From: Acidiferrobacterales bacterium | GTDB lineage: Bacteria > Pseudomonadota > Gammaproteobacteria > Arenicellales > JAJDZL01 | DNA: 64,000 nucleotides | Direction: 5' to 3' | NCBI GenBank assembly: GCA_028820695.1 | Contig: JAPPIB010000054.1 | Span: 1-64,000, forward strand | In this document: positions 46,513 through 55,923 of the stretch, piece by piece | Numbering within the stretch: position 1 is the first letter of the stretch | Layout of the letters: every line of letters begins with the position of its first letter | Program-made: the position numbers and the translations under genes | Notes under the pieces: generated by a model | Seen by the model: only the letters and a program-made list of their open reading frames with translations | What the model was told of the DNA's origin: nothing | The model's database searches: none

Positions 46513-47343
46513 ATGGCCATCACCACCTCAACAAGACGTCAGGTGATCAACACGATTCTCGCGTGGGGAGTCGGTCTTGTTATCTTTTTTCCGGTTCTGT
46601 GGACAGTGCTGACGAGCTTCAAATCAGAAGCCCAGGCGATTGCTGACCCGCCGCTTTTTCTTTTCTTCGATTGGACTTTGGAAAACTATTCGATTGTGCA
46701 GGAACGTTCGGACTACATGCGATTTTTGTGGAACTCGGTGATTATTGCCGGGTCCTCCACATTGCTCGGCATATTGGTTGCGGTACCCGCGGCATGGTCG
46801 ATGGCGTTCGCCCCGTCGCGCCGCACAAAGGATATTCTCCTTTGGATGCTCTCAACCAAGATGCTGCCGGCAGTCGGTGTCCTCTACCCCATCTACCTGC
46901 TGTTCATTCAGTTCGAACTGCTTGATACTCACATCGGTCTGATCGCTGTTGTCATGATGATCAACCTGCCCATCATCGTGTGGATGCTGTACACCTATTT
47001 CAGGGAGATTCCAAAAGAGATACTGGAAGCCGCAAGGATCGATGGCGCGTCATTGCGGTCGGAAATTCTTTATGTGCTGACCCCTATGGCCGTACCGGGG
47101 ATTGCGTCGACTATTTTGCTGAACTTCATTCTAGCCTGGAATGAGGCATTTTGGACCTTGAATCTCACTGCAGCGAAAGCTGGACCTCTGACCGCTTTCA
47201 TTGCCAGCTATTCAAGTCCTGAGGGACTTTTCTACGCAAAACTCAGTGCTGCCTCGACCATGGCCATCGCTCCAATTCTGATATTGGGTTGGTTCAGTCA
47301 GAAGCAACTTGTTCGAGGGCTGACTTTCGGTGCGGTGAAGTGA
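46513..47343 (+). CDS. Polyol/sugar ABC permease, subunit 2 (SmoG-like)
   Basis: About 276 residues, MalG/UgpE type. The N-terminal helix is followed by VLWTVLTSFKSEAQAI, the standard start of this subfamily; the EAA loop is EAARIDGASLRSEILYVLTP. The ATG at 46513 is preferred over the GTG nine bases earlier. Together with the previous gene it forms the channel. Confidence 0.9.
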   Translation: MAITTSTRRQVINTILAWGVGLVIFFPVLWTVLTSFKSEAQAIADPPLFLFFDWTLENYSIVQERSDYMRFLWNSVIIAGSSTLLGILVAVPAAWSMAFAPSRRTKDILLWMLSTKMLPAVGVLYPIYLLFIQFELLDTHIGLIAVVMMINLPIIVWMLYTYFREIPKEILEAARIDGASLRSEILYVLTPMAVPGIASTILLNFILAWNEAFWTLNLTAAKAGPLTAFIASYSSPEGLFYAKLSAASTMAIAPILILGWFSQKQLVRGLTFGAVK

Positions 47344-47508
47344 AATTTGATGAAAGAGTTGCGACGAAATGCGTGATATATACTGAAATGTGCTCACCTG
47401 CCCCTGATTATGACAACGAGAACGGTCACGACTGCGTGTCGTGCGGACGATCGTCTTCGCCAATCCGGTTCAGTTTCGCGGGCACATGATACGCTTGGAA
47501 AAATCGAC

Positions 47509-48513
47509 ATGGCACATATCGTACTGGAAAAAGTAGAAAAGAAATTTGGCGCGGTTACCGTCATTCCGCCGCTCGATCTTGAGATTGAGGACGGAGAGTT
47601 CGTTGTATTCGTCGGCCCCTCCTGTTGCGGGAAGTCAACGCTGCTCAGATTGATTGCCGGACTCGAAGAGGTAACAGATGGAACAATCCGCATTGACGGA
47701 AAGGACTCGACATCGATTCCGCCTGCCAAACGCGGACTTGCCATGGTCTTTCAGTCCTACGCGCTGTATCCTCACATGACGGTGCGCAAGAACATCAGTT
47801 TTCCGCTTCGAATGGCGAAACTGGAAAAGTCCGAGCAGGCGCGGCGCGTAGAACAGGCAGCTTCGGTATTGAATCTTACGGAGTATCTAGACCGACGCCC
47901 CGGTCAGCTTTCCGGTGGTCAGCGCCAGCGAGTTGCGATCGGCCGTGCCATCGTGCGGGAACCCGCGGCGTTCCTGTTTGATGAACCGCTGTCAAATCTG
48001 GATGCGGCATTACGCGTCGGTATGAGGCTTGAGATCAGCGGTCTGCACAAGCGGCTCGAGACAACAATGATCTACGTCACCCACGATCAGGTGGAGGCCA
48101 TGACAATGGCTGACAAAATCGTTGTGCTGCACGATGGGAAGATTGAGCAGGTCGGTTCGCCTTTGGAACTTTACCGCACGCCTCACAATCTCTTCGTTGC
48201 CGGATTTATCGGTTCACCCAAAATGAACTTCATTGACGGTGCCAAGGCAAAAGACTTTGATGCTCACACGATAGGTGTTCGTTCGGAACACTTTGTCCCT
48301 TCTCACACTGAGGGACTCTGGAGGGGTCAGGTGGGATTGTCTGAACATCTTGGTTCCGATACCTTTCTTCATGTCCACATGGAAAACCGCAGCGATCCGA
48401 TCACGGTTCGATCTGGTGGTGATGTAGACTTCCATCACGGCGACGCGATCTACCTTACGCCGGACTCAAATTACATCTATCGATTTGACGATCAGGGGTT
48501 GCGGATTTCTTGA
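47509..48513 (+). CDS. Sugar/polyol ABC ATPase (MalK/UgpC/SmoK-like)
   Basis: A 334-residue ATPase. Walker A reads GPSCCGKST (about residue 37-45), with Cys in place of the usual Gly; the essential GKST is intact. The signature is [19 protein letters not shown], Walker [16 protein letters not shown], and the H-loop [10 protein letters not shown]. The C-terminal TOBE-type domain is shorter than in MalK. An upstream in-frame extension to 47410 has no conserved residues. It overlaps a small remnant of a dehydrogenase gene by four bases. Confidence 0.92.
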   Translation: MAHIVLEKVEKKFGAVTVIPPLDLEIEDGEFVVFVGPSCCGKSTLLRLIAGLEEVTDGTIRIDGKDSTSIPPAKRGLAMVFQSYALYPHMTVRKNISFPLRMAKLEKSEQARRVEQAASVLNLTEYLDRRPGQLSGGQRQRVAIGRAIVREPAAFLFDEPLSNLDAALRVGMRLEISGLHKRLETTMIYVTHDQVEAMTMADKIVVLHDGKIEQVGSPLELYRTPHNLFVAGFIGSPKMNFIDGAKAKDFDAHTIGVRSEHFVPSHTEGLWRGQVGLSEHLGSDTFLHVHMENRSDPITVRSGGDVDFHHGDAIYLTPDSNYIYRFDDQGLRIS

Positions 48514-48674
48514 AGTCGCTGTTTGATCAGTTCGTGATGATCACAGATGCGACGCGTGGTGTCGGACCGAATTTCGCCGAGTCCTATGCTGTCGCAGGTT
48601 TGCGGGTCGCAGTTAAACTCGAATCGGCAGGTCAGGAGGTGAGATCCGCCAGCCACCGTGCAACTCAGCTGTGA
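48510..48674 (+). pseudogene. Sorbitol dehydrogenase (SDR) N-terminal remnant, still open
   Basis: A 54-codon frame from TTG at 48510 to TGA at 48674. Its residues 9-33 read like the first beta-alpha-beta unit of a short-chain dehydrogenase: VMITDATRGVGPNFAESYAV, then AGLRVAVKLES, where SmoS-type enzymes have ALITGAARGIGRAFAEAY and GARVAIAD. The cofactor glycine motif is damaged (TDATRGVG for TGxxxGIG), and everything after the second strand is missing, including the Ser-Tyr-Lys triad. It overlaps the ATPase stop (TTGA) and the mannitol dehydrogenase start (GTGA) by four bases each, the exact place of smoS in related polyol operons. Probably a deletion derivative, kept perhaps only for translational coupling. 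Confidence 0.65.
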
Positions 48675-50140
48675 TTCTTCTTTCGCAAGCGGCACTGGGT
48701 GATCTGCCTGTTTCGGTCAGGTGTCCACATTACTCCAGAACTGCCCTGCGACCCGGCATTGTCCACATCGGTCTCGGCAATTTCCAACGGGCACATCAAG
48801 CCTGGTATCTGCAACAGCTGCTCAATATGGGATTGAACCATGATTGGGCGATCGTTGGAGCCGGCGTCCGCCCGTACGATGCAGAGCAACGAGAGAAATT
48901 CCTTAAGCAGGACTTTCTGTCAACATTGATTGAACTGTCACCCAACGGAAAAAAGGCAGAAGTCATTGGATCAATGATCGACTACATTCCAGTTGAAGAC
49001 GGACATTCGGCACTCATTCGAGGTATGGCAACCGAATCAACCCGAATCGTTACCTTGACGGTAACGGAAGGCGGTTATTACGTCGATCCGTCGACAGGAG
49101 ACTTTGATTTATCCCATCCTGATATCCAGCACGATATTGTCAATGCGAATCATCCCACCACGGCATTCGGTGCGATTGTCGCGGCGTTGAAAAGACGGCG
49201 TGACCGTGGCTTTGGGCCTTTTACCTGTCAAAGTTGTGACAATCTTCAAGGCAATGGCAAGATTCTGCGTAGAAACGTAGTTACGCTTGCACGGGAAACA
49301 GATTTGGAGTTGGCTGACTGGATCGAGATCAACTGCACCTTTCCGTGTTCGATGGTTGATTGCATCGTACCTGCGACCGGTCCGGCTGAACTTGCATTGA
49401 GTCAGAAGTTTGGTATCTGCGACTTGGTGCCCGTGACCCACGAGAATTTCCGTCAGTGGGTCGTCGAAGACGAGTTTTGCGCCGGGCGGCCGGATTGGAA
49501 TGAGGTCGGCGTAACTTTTACAGACAGTGTTCAGGATTACGAGGCGATGAAGATTCGAATGCTCAACGCAGGCCACCAAATCGTGGCCAATCCAGGCGAG
49601 CTATTGTCCATCGATACCATCGCTGAGTGCATGACACATCCTTTGATATTCGCCATGTTCCAAAAAGTGCAGCGAGAGGAAGTCATACCACACGTCAAAC
49701 CGGTTCCTGACGTGACGCCTGAACAATACCTGCAGCTGATCGTGCAACGCCTGTCCAATTCAGCACTTGGTGATACTACCAGACGGGTATGCTTCAACGG
49801 GTCATCCCTGCATGCAGGTTTCATTCTGCCTACCGTCCGAAAGGGGCTATATTCCGGCACTCCGACAAATGGGTTGGCATTGGTTGAGGCCATGTGGGCA
49901 CGAATGTGTGAGGGCACTCGAGAGGATGGGTCCACAATTGAACCGAATGATCCGTTGTCAAGTGAACTTCAAGGAGTTGCACAGATGGCCAGGGAACACC
50001 CGAAGGCCTGGTTGGAACAACGCGGAATCTACGGCGACATTGCTGATGCGACTGAGTTCGTCAAGAACTTCGAAACCTGGCTGGATAGAATATGGGCGGT
50101 CGGATGCGAGTCAGTGTTGAAGGAATACACAGCCACTTGA
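48671..50140 (+). CDS. mtlK: Mannitol 2-dehydrogenase family enzyme
   Basis: A 489-residue long-chain polyol dehydrogenase that oxidises mannitol (or a similar polyol such as arabinitol) to the ketose with NAD. The N-terminal Rossmann part contains RPGIVHIGLGNFQRAHQAWY; the catalytic domain contains KIRMLNAGHQIVANPG, with the conserved Lys, Asn and His. The GTG start at 48671 overlaps the stop of the dehydrogenase remnant; no good Shine-Dalgarno is close, so it may rely on coupling. It ends the polyol operon. Fructose would pass to the PfkB kinase at 41249. Confidence 0.92.
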   Translation: MILLSQAALGDLPVSVRCPHYSRTALRPGIVHIGLGNFQRAHQAWYLQQLLNMGLNHDWAIVGAGVRPYDAEQREKFLKQDFLSTLIELSPNGKKAEVIGSMIDYIPVEDGHSALIRGMATESTRIVTLTVTEGGYYVDPSTGDFDLSHPDIQHDIVNANHPTTAFGAIVAALKRRRDRGFGPFTCQSCDNLQGNGKILRRNVVTLARETDLELADWIEINCTFPCSMVDCIVPATGPAELALSQKFGICDLVPVTHENFRQWVVEDEFCAGRPDWNEVGVTFTDSVQDYEAMKIRMLNAGHQIVANPGELLSIDTIAECMTHPLIFAMFQKVQREEVIPHVKPVPDVTPEQYLQLIVQRLSNSALGDTTRRVCFNGSSLHAGFILPTVRKGLYSGTPTNGLALVEAMWARMCEGTREDGSTIEPNDPLSSELQGVAQMAREHPKAWLEQRGIYGDIADATEFVKNFETWLDRIWAVGCESVLKEYTAT

Positions 50141-50194
50141 GATAATCGCGAGCACCGCGGTACGTCAAAATACCATGCTGGGACGACCGGTGTC

Positions 50195-50623
50195 TTGTCG
50201 CGCATTTGGGATAGCGTTCGTTTCGAGCAACTCGAAGACCTGCGTGCGAGATTCTGCCAAAATGGGTTGATTCGAGGGTATTTGCTGCATTTTGATGGAA
50301 ATCGGCTTGATCAGGGAAATCTTCGACGCCGACAGTTCGCTTCAACGTCTTTGTATGTATTGAGTATTGATGCTCAAGAATCAACCAGCCGCGGCCATTC
50401 GGACTTGGTTTTGGCGATTGACAGGCAGATTTTCATATTTGAGTGCAAAATGCTCAGTGAAGGCGATGATGGGAATCAAAGGGTTTCAGAAGCCATTGCG
50501 CAGATCAAAAGTCGCGGTTATGCAGACAAGTATCGTGATGGAGTCAATTCAATTTACTTCATCGGTGCGGTATTTGACGGTAAGACAAGAAACCTCTCAA
50601 AGCTGGAAATCGTTCCTGATTGA
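50195..50623 (+). pseudogene. PD-(D/E)XK nuclease domain fragment (DUF1703-like)
   Basis: A 142-codon frame whose C-terminal part matches the nuclease-like domain found at the end of AAA-ATPase-like/DUF1703 proteins: STSRGHSDLVLAIDRQIFIF, then ECKML, QIKSRGYADKYRDGVNSIYF and IGAVFDG. The catalytic pattern D...ExK is present as SDL and FECK. The N-terminal ATPase domain of these proteins (about 350 residues) is absent, and the first 50 residues are only weakly similar to the linker. There is no strong start; TTG at 50195 is nominal. It probably remains from a larger accessory gene lost next to tRNA-Val. Confidence 0.6.
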
Positions 50624-50787
50624 ATGGCTTCGTAGTTGAGTGCAGTTCTCAAAGAAAACCGAAAGGCCAAGACACCCCCATCTCCACGAATAATTTGGAT
50701 AGCGGGCGGGTCCGTCAATTTATCTGATCACGTTGACGGAACCACTGCCTGGAATAATGATTGGACAATGGCTCGTCAACATTCAAT

Positions 50788-50862
50788 TGGTGGGCGCACC
50801 TGGGATTGAACCAGGGACCTCTTGCATGTCAAGCAAGTGCTCTCCCCCTGAGCTATGCGCCC
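50788..50862 (-). tRNA. tRNA-Val (GAC)
   Basis: 75 bases on the minus strand with a complete cloverleaf: acceptor GGGCGCA/TGCGCCC, anticodon stem CTTGC/GCAAG with loop TTGACAT (anticodon GAC), T arm CCTGG-TTCAATC-CCAGG and encoded CCA. It lies in a patch with accessory genes; no second copy of its 3' end was noticed nearby. Confidence 0.97.
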
Positions 50863-51247
50863 CAACAACAGTTTCAAGGTGAGCAAGATTTTACTCTACC
50901 ATACTCGTTTGTTGAACCAAAGTTTCCCATGACCACATGAAACTCCCGCATGTCAATCCGGGTCTCCTTTATGAGTTCTAGGAATTCGTCTGCTGTAACT
51001 GAACTATTTGTCATTGAAGCACCGGAACAAAATGATGGTTTTTCGGAGAGTAATCCTACCCGACCAAGTCATCCGGACTCACAAAGTTGAAACTTTAGAC
51101 CGGAATAAATGTAAGGTGTTACTGGAAGTGAAAATAGCACAAGACTCACCAGTGAATTATCGATAAAGCCGATTCACTGCAGTTCCAAATTGATCAGCAA
51201 ATTCTTGAATTTAATTCTAGCCTTGCGCCCCAGCGATTCAATAATCC
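50863..51247. other. Spacer between tRNA-Val and the solitary methyltransferase, with one small open frame
   Basis: 385 bases without a recognised gene. On the minus strand an ATG frame of 46 codons (51014 to 50874) begins MTNSSVTADEFLELIKETRI and is somewhat like the first helices of a helix-turn-helix domain. It has no clear ribosome-binding site and may be a remnant. Nearer the methyltransferase, a minus-strand segment reads like a degraded epimerase tail but is too short to call. Confidence 0.35.
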
Positions 51248-52426
51248 ATGAAATTTACCGATGAGATAGCAAATTTCAATCAGTTTGGTTCATTTACCCA
51301 AATTGAACGGGACGATGATGTGGATTACTTCATCAATTGCTATTGGACTGCACGACAAAGGCAAGCCAACCGTATACACGAAGTCAGCTATCGGGCTTGC
51401 TTCAAGCCGCAACTTCCCGCCTTTTTTATCAATAGGCTCACGCAGATAAATGATGTTGTCTACGACCCATTCATGGGACGCGGCACAACACCGATCGAAT
51501 CCGCTTTGCTCGGTCGCATACCCTACGGAAACGATGTCAATCCAGTCAGTATTGCGATTACTGAACCGCGCATCAATCCACCGGATCCATTTTCGATCCA
51601 AAAACGTTTGACGGAAATTCCCTGGGACAGTTTCAAGGATGTCGAAAATCAAGATCTGCTCGTGTTCTATCACCCGGATACGCTGGCAAAGCTGGAAGGA
51701 TTGAGGAAGTGGCTCATTCAACGAGCAACAAGCGGGGCGCTCGACCCTGCTGACAAATGGATTCGAATGGTGGCAATCAATCGACTGACCGGCCATTCGC
51801 CAGGATTCTTCTCGGTCTACACAATGCCACCCAATCAAGCAGTGTCCATCAAAAGTCAACACCGGATCAACGAACGCAGAAATCAGATACCGCCAGTGCG
51901 TGACGTTCCCCTTCTGATCTGGAAAAAGTCCAAACGGCTGCTGTCACAACCCGTTGTGCGGGCGGCAAACTATCTTCTTCTGAATGAGCGTTCGGATCAC
52001 ACCGCACAAATTCCAGATGACAGCGTTGATCTGGTAGTCACATCACCACCGTTTCTCGATATAGTCGACTACGAGGCTGATAACTGGTTGCGTTGCTGGT
52101 TTCTATGCATTGACCCCCATTCGGTGGACATCACGATGGTCAAGTCGATCCACACTTGGCGACAGTTCACCCATCGGACATTGCTTGAGCTGTCACGAAT
52201 CGTCAAACCGGGAGGTCATGCCGCATATGAGGTCGGAGAAGTCAGAAGTGCGAAAGTCCATCTTGAAACCGAAGTGATCGCTGCAGCTGAGGGTACCGGA
52301 TTGGAGGTTCTCGGTGTGCTGATCAATCAGCAGGAATTCACCAAAACCGCGAACTGCTGGGGTGTTGACAATAACCGCAGGGGTACGAATACCAACCGCA
52401 TCGTACTGATGCGCAACACAAGGTAG
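51248..52426 (+). CDS. Solitary DNA methyltransferase (TSPP motif, N4-cytosine or N6-adenine type)
   Basis: A 392-residue SAM-dependent DNA methyltransferase. The SAM motif DPFMGRGTTPIESALLGR lies near residue 73 and the catalytic motif VVTSPPFLDIVDYEADNWLR near residue 263; the order is SAM motif first, with about 190 residues between that may include the recognition domain. TSPP is more frequent in N4-cytosine enzymes. The C-terminal VKPGGHAAYEVGEVR and the final NRIVLMR are typical. No endonuclease gene lies beside it, so it is either an orphan enzyme or the rest of a lost restriction system. Neighbour of tRNA-Val and of a nuclease-domain fragment. Confidence 0.82.
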   Translation: MKFTDEIANFNQFGSFTQIERDDDVDYFINCYWTARQRQANRIHEVSYRACFKPQLPAFFINRLTQINDVVYDPFMGRGTTPIESALLGRIPYGNDVNPVSIAITEPRINPPDPFSIQKRLTEIPWDSFKDVENQDLLVFYHPDTLAKLEGLRKWLIQRATSGALDPADKWIRMVAINRLTGHSPGFFSVYTMPPNQAVSIKSQHRINERRNQIPPVRDVPLLIWKKSKRLLSQPVVRAANYLLLNERSDHTAQIPDDSVDLVVTSPPFLDIVDYEADNWLRCWFLCIDPHSVDITMVKSIHTWRQFTHRTLLELSRIVKPGGHAAYEVGEVRSAKVHLETEVIAAAEGTGLEVLGVLINQQEFTKTANCWGVDNNRRGTNTNRIVLMRNTR

Positions 52427-52437
52427 TCTTGCATGCC

Positions 52438-54462
52438 CTATCCGTCCAGAAATGCGACTTCCCTGAGTTCGTTGATCTGATCCTGGACCAGTGCCGCGTT
52501 CTCAAATTCAAGCTTTGACGCAAAGTCATCCATCTGCTTTTCGAGTCGGCGAAGCTCTTGCGCAACTTGCTTGGGATCCTGAAGGTCGACTTCACTGACA
52601 GATGCTGCCGTGTCAATCGCCGAATCCCGGTCGCCTTTACGGCGTTTGTTTCTTCGGCGGCCGTGCACTCCCTCAATGATGTCTTTGACTTCTTTTGCCA
52701 CCCCTTCGGGAACGATACCGTTGACTTCATTATGCTGCCGCTGCTTTGTCCGTCTTCTGTCGGTTTCGTCGATGGCTGCCTGCATCGAGTCAGTCACGTA
52801 GTCGGCATACAGAATTGCGGTGCCGCTGAGATGGCGCGCAGCACGGCCGATAGTCTGGATCAATGAGGAAGTCGACCTCAGAAACCCTTGCTTGTCAGCA
52901 TCCAGTACCGCAACCAGAGATACCTCCGGCAAGTCAAGACCTTCCCTCAGGAGGTTGATTCCGACCAATACATCAAAAACTCCAGCTCGAAGATCGCGGA
53001 TGATTTCCACACGCTCAACCGTGTCAATGTCCGAATGAAGGTAGCGAACCCTTATGTTCTGTTCGCCCAGATAATCAGTCAGATCCTCTGCCATTCGCTT
53101 GGTCAGGGTGGTAACCAGCGTACGCTCGTCCAACGCGACCCGTCTGTTGATTTCCGACATCAAATCATCAACCTGGGTTCTTACCTCGCGAACTTCAACA
53201 ACAGGATCAACCAAGCCAGTCGGTCGAACAACCTGATCGACAAAAACCGGATTCATCTGTCTTTCGTAGGGTCCGGGTGTCGCGGACATGCAGATCACCA
53301 CATTCACCTTGTTTTCGAACTCCTCGAACATCAGTGGACGGTTGTCCAGTGCCGACGGCAGCCGAAATCCAAAGTTAACCAGCGTAGTCTTTCGCGAGCG
53401 ATCACCTCGATACATGGCCCTCAACTGCGGAATGGTCACGTGACTCTCGTCAATGAAAATCAGCGCGTCCTTGGGCAGATAATCAATCAGGGTATCAGGC
53501 GGGTCGCCGGTCGCCCTGTTGGAAAGGTGCAGTGAGTAGTTTTCGATACCATTGCAGTATCCCAACTGTTCCAGCATTTCCAGGTCATAGGTTGTCCGCT
53601 GTGCCAGTCGTTGAGCCTCGACCAGCATGTTTTCCCTGTGAAGATGCTGAAGCCGGTTTTCAAGTTCTTTCTTGATTCGTATCACCGCTTTGTCAATGGT
53701 GCTCTGGGCGGTCACGTAATGGGACTTCGGAAATACCGTAAATCGTATGATCTGATCGTTGATCACTTCACCCGTCAGTGGATCAAACAGGTGGAGTCGA
53801 TCGATTTCGTCACCGAACAGCTCGACGCGGACAACCGCTCGGTCAGAGTCTGCGGGATAGATGTCAATGACATCACCCCTGACCCTGAAAGTGCCTCTTT
53901 TCAGTGCGGCATCGTTACGGGTGTATTGAAGCTCCGCCAATGTCCTTAGGATTTTTCTCTGATCGATCTGGGCACCCTTTCGCAGATGAAGAATCATCTT
54001 GTTGTATTCATTCGGATTACCCAGACCGAAGATCGCCGATACTGTCGCTACGATGATCGTATCACGGCGCATAAGCAACGCATTGGTGGCAGAAAGACGC
54101 ATTTGGTCAATGTGCTCGTTGATCGAGGCGTCTTTCTCGATATAGGTATCGGAACTCGGAACATAGGCCTCTGGCTGGTAGTAGTCGTAGTAGGAAACAA
54201 AATACTCAACGGCATTGTTCGGGAAAAAGTCCCGCAACTCCGAGTAAAGCTGTGCGGCCAATGTCTTGTTGTGAGCCAGTACCAGCGCTGGCTTGCCCGT
54301 TTGGGCAATCACATTGGCCATGGTGAATGTCTTGCCGCTGCCGGTCGCGCCCAATAGCGTCTGAAAAGGCGTTCCAGACTCTAGGCCTGTGATCAGCTCC
54401 CTGATCGCGGCAGGCTGGTCGCCCGACGGGCTGTAGTCCGAAGTCAACTCAAACTGCTGCAA
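52438..54462 (-). CDS. uvrB: Excinuclease ABC subunit B
   Basis: A 674-residue nucleotide excision repair helicase-like protein. It has Walker [18 protein letters not shown], the damage-probing beta-hairpin region [20 protein letters not shown], helicase motifs [12 protein letters not shown] and [29 protein letters not shown], and a C-terminal UVR domain that contacts UvrC. It starts at TTG (54462) with GGAG eight bases upstream. Convergent with the methyltransferase, with 11 bases between them. Confidence 0.97.
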   Translation of the reverse strand: MQQFELTSDYSPSGDQPAAIRELITGLESGTPFQTLLGATGSGKTFTMANVIAQTGKPALVLAHNKTLAAQLYSELRDFFPNNAVEYFVSYYDYYQPEAYVPSSDTYIEKDASINEHIDQMRLSATNALLMRRDTIIVATVSAIFGLGNPNEYNKMILHLRKGAQIDQRKILRTLAELQYTRNDAALKRGTFRVRGDVIDIYPADSDRAVVRVELFGDEIDRLHLFDPLTGEVINDQIIRFTVFPKSHYVTAQSTIDKAVIRIKKELENRLQHLHRENMLVEAQRLAQRTTYDLEMLEQLGYCNGIENYSLHLSNRATGDPPDTLIDYLPKDALIFIDESHVTIPQLRAMYRGDRSRKTTLVNFGFRLPSALDNRPLMFEEFENKVNVVICMSATPGPYERQMNPVFVDQVVRPTGLVDPVVEVREVRTQVDDLMSEINRRVALDERTLVTTLTKRMAEDLTDYLGEQNIRVRYLHSDIDTVERVEIIRDLRAGVFDVLVGINLLREGLDLPEVSLVAVLDADKQGFLRSTSSLIQTIGRAARHLSGTAILYADYVTDSMQAAIDETDRRRTKQRQHNEVNGIVPEGVAKEVKDIIEGVHGRRRNKRRKGDRDSAIDTAASVSEVDLQDPKQVAQELRRLEKQMDDFASKLEFENAALVQDQINELREVAFLDG

Positions 54463-54536
54463 GATTTTGTCTCCGTATATATCCGTTCGGCTATACTTTT
54501 AGCGATATTCCCTAAGCCAACCTGAGTCCATCGACA

Positions 54537-55721
54537 ATGAGTACAAACGCCCTGTCCGACCGAGTCAATTCCATTAAACCTTCAGCTACAATCGCTGTAT
54601 CTACCCTCGCCCGGGAACTGCGGGCAGCAGGACGGGATGTAATTGGACTTGGTGCCGGAGAACCTGACTTCGATACACCGGAGAATGTCAAACAGGCAGC
54701 GTTTGAAGCGATTACCAATGGCCTCACAAAGTATACACCAGCCGATGGAACTGCCGAGCTGAAGCAAGCCGTTGTTGACAAGTTCGAACGCGAGAACCAA
54801 TTGACATACAGTCCTGCGAATATTATTGTTTCCACCGGTGCCAAGCAAAGTATTATCAACGTAATGACAGCACTTCTTAATGAGGGAGATGAAGTCATTA
54901 TCGTTGCACCCTACTGGGTATCCTATACCGATATGACTGTTCTTTCAGGCGGCAAGGCGGTGGTGATTGATGCTGACATCGAGCAGGATTTCAAGCTGCA
55001 GCCTGAACAGTTGCGGGAAGCAATTTCAGATCGGACCAAATTGTTGATGCTGAACAGCCCGAGCAATCCGACCGGAGTTGCCTATAGCCGGCAAGAACTG
55101 GAACAGCTGGCGCAGGTTTTGCTGGAATACCCGCAGGTTCACATCCTGACAGACGACATTTATGAACACATCCAGTGGAGCGGCAGCCCGTTTTGCAATA
55201 TTGTCAATGCATGTCCTGAACTCTTTGAGCGAACCATTGTGGTGAACGGAGTATCCAAGGCCTATGCGATGACAGGATGGCGAATCGGATTTGCCGCGTC
55301 CAATGAGACATTGACTGCAGCGATGCGCAAGATTCAGTCGCAAACCACCTCGAATCCAAATTCGATTGCGCAAGCCGCAGCCGTGGAGGCGCTCAATGGA
55401 CCACAGGACGCAATCACGGTCATGGTTGAGCAATTCAAGAAAAGACACGATTTCATTGTCGCCGCCTTGAACGAAATCGATGGCATCAAATGTCTTGCCG
55501 GGGACGGTGCGTTTTACGCATTTCCCGATTGCCGGGAACTGATTGAAAGATTGGAAGGTGTGGATTCTGATGTGGCCTTGTCTCAGCATATTCTGAACGA
55601 GGCTGAGGTGGCGGTCGTTCCAGGAAGTGCTTTTGGAGGGCCCGGTTACATCAGACTTTCATTTGCGACAAGTATGGATAATCTTGAACAGGCGATGCAG
55701 CGAATGCAGCGTATTTTCTGA
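54537..55721 (+). CDS. Class I aspartate-type aminotransferase
   Basis: A 394-residue PLP enzyme of the Ib subgroup (AatA type). The N-terminal region GLGAGEPDFDTPENVKQAA is characteristic. The PLP Lys is in VNGVSKAYAMTGWRIGF (about residue 240) and the carboxylate-binding Arg in GYIRLSFATSM. It transfers amino groups between aspartate and 2-oxoglutarate, and in some species prephenate. Divergent from uvrB with 74 bases between them. Confidence 0.92.
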   Translation: MSTNALSDRVNSIKPSATIAVSTLARELRAAGRDVIGLGAGEPDFDTPENVKQAAFEAITNGLTKYTPADGTAELKQAVVDKFERENQLTYSPANIIVSTGAKQSIINVMTALLNEGDEVIIVAPYWVSYTDMTVLSGGKAVVIDADIEQDFKLQPEQLREAISDRTKLLMLNSPSNPTGVAYSRQELEQLAQVLLEYPQVHILTDDIYEHIQWSGSPFCNIVNACPELFERTIVVNGVSKAYAMTGWRIGFAASNETLTAAMRKIQSQTTSNPNSIAQAAAVEALNGPQDAITVMVEQFKKRHDFIVAALNEIDGIKCLAGDGAFYAFPDCRELIERLEGVDSDVALSQHILNEAEVAVVPGSAFGGPGYIRLSFATSMDNLEQAMQRMQRIF

Positions 55722-55923
55722 CTCGTGCAAGTTTTTGCAGTTTTCGGATTGATCAAGATGGTTTGCCGGATTGAAGCCCGTCAACACCATGAATCACACT
55801 GAGACCGCATTGACCGATTCCGCCAATCGAAGTTCGAAGCGCTCGCTGACTTTGAGCACAAAACAGATTTGCCCAACTAGCGACACATTATTTTCGCCCC
55901 ATTGATTGAGGAGACACTTAAAC

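Noticed and set aside
51170-51247. Tail of a nucleotide-sugar epimerase on the minus strand
   Set aside because: A stretch reading like ESLGRKARIKFKNLL resembles the end of such enzymes, but it is under 25 residues and cannot be distinguished from chance.
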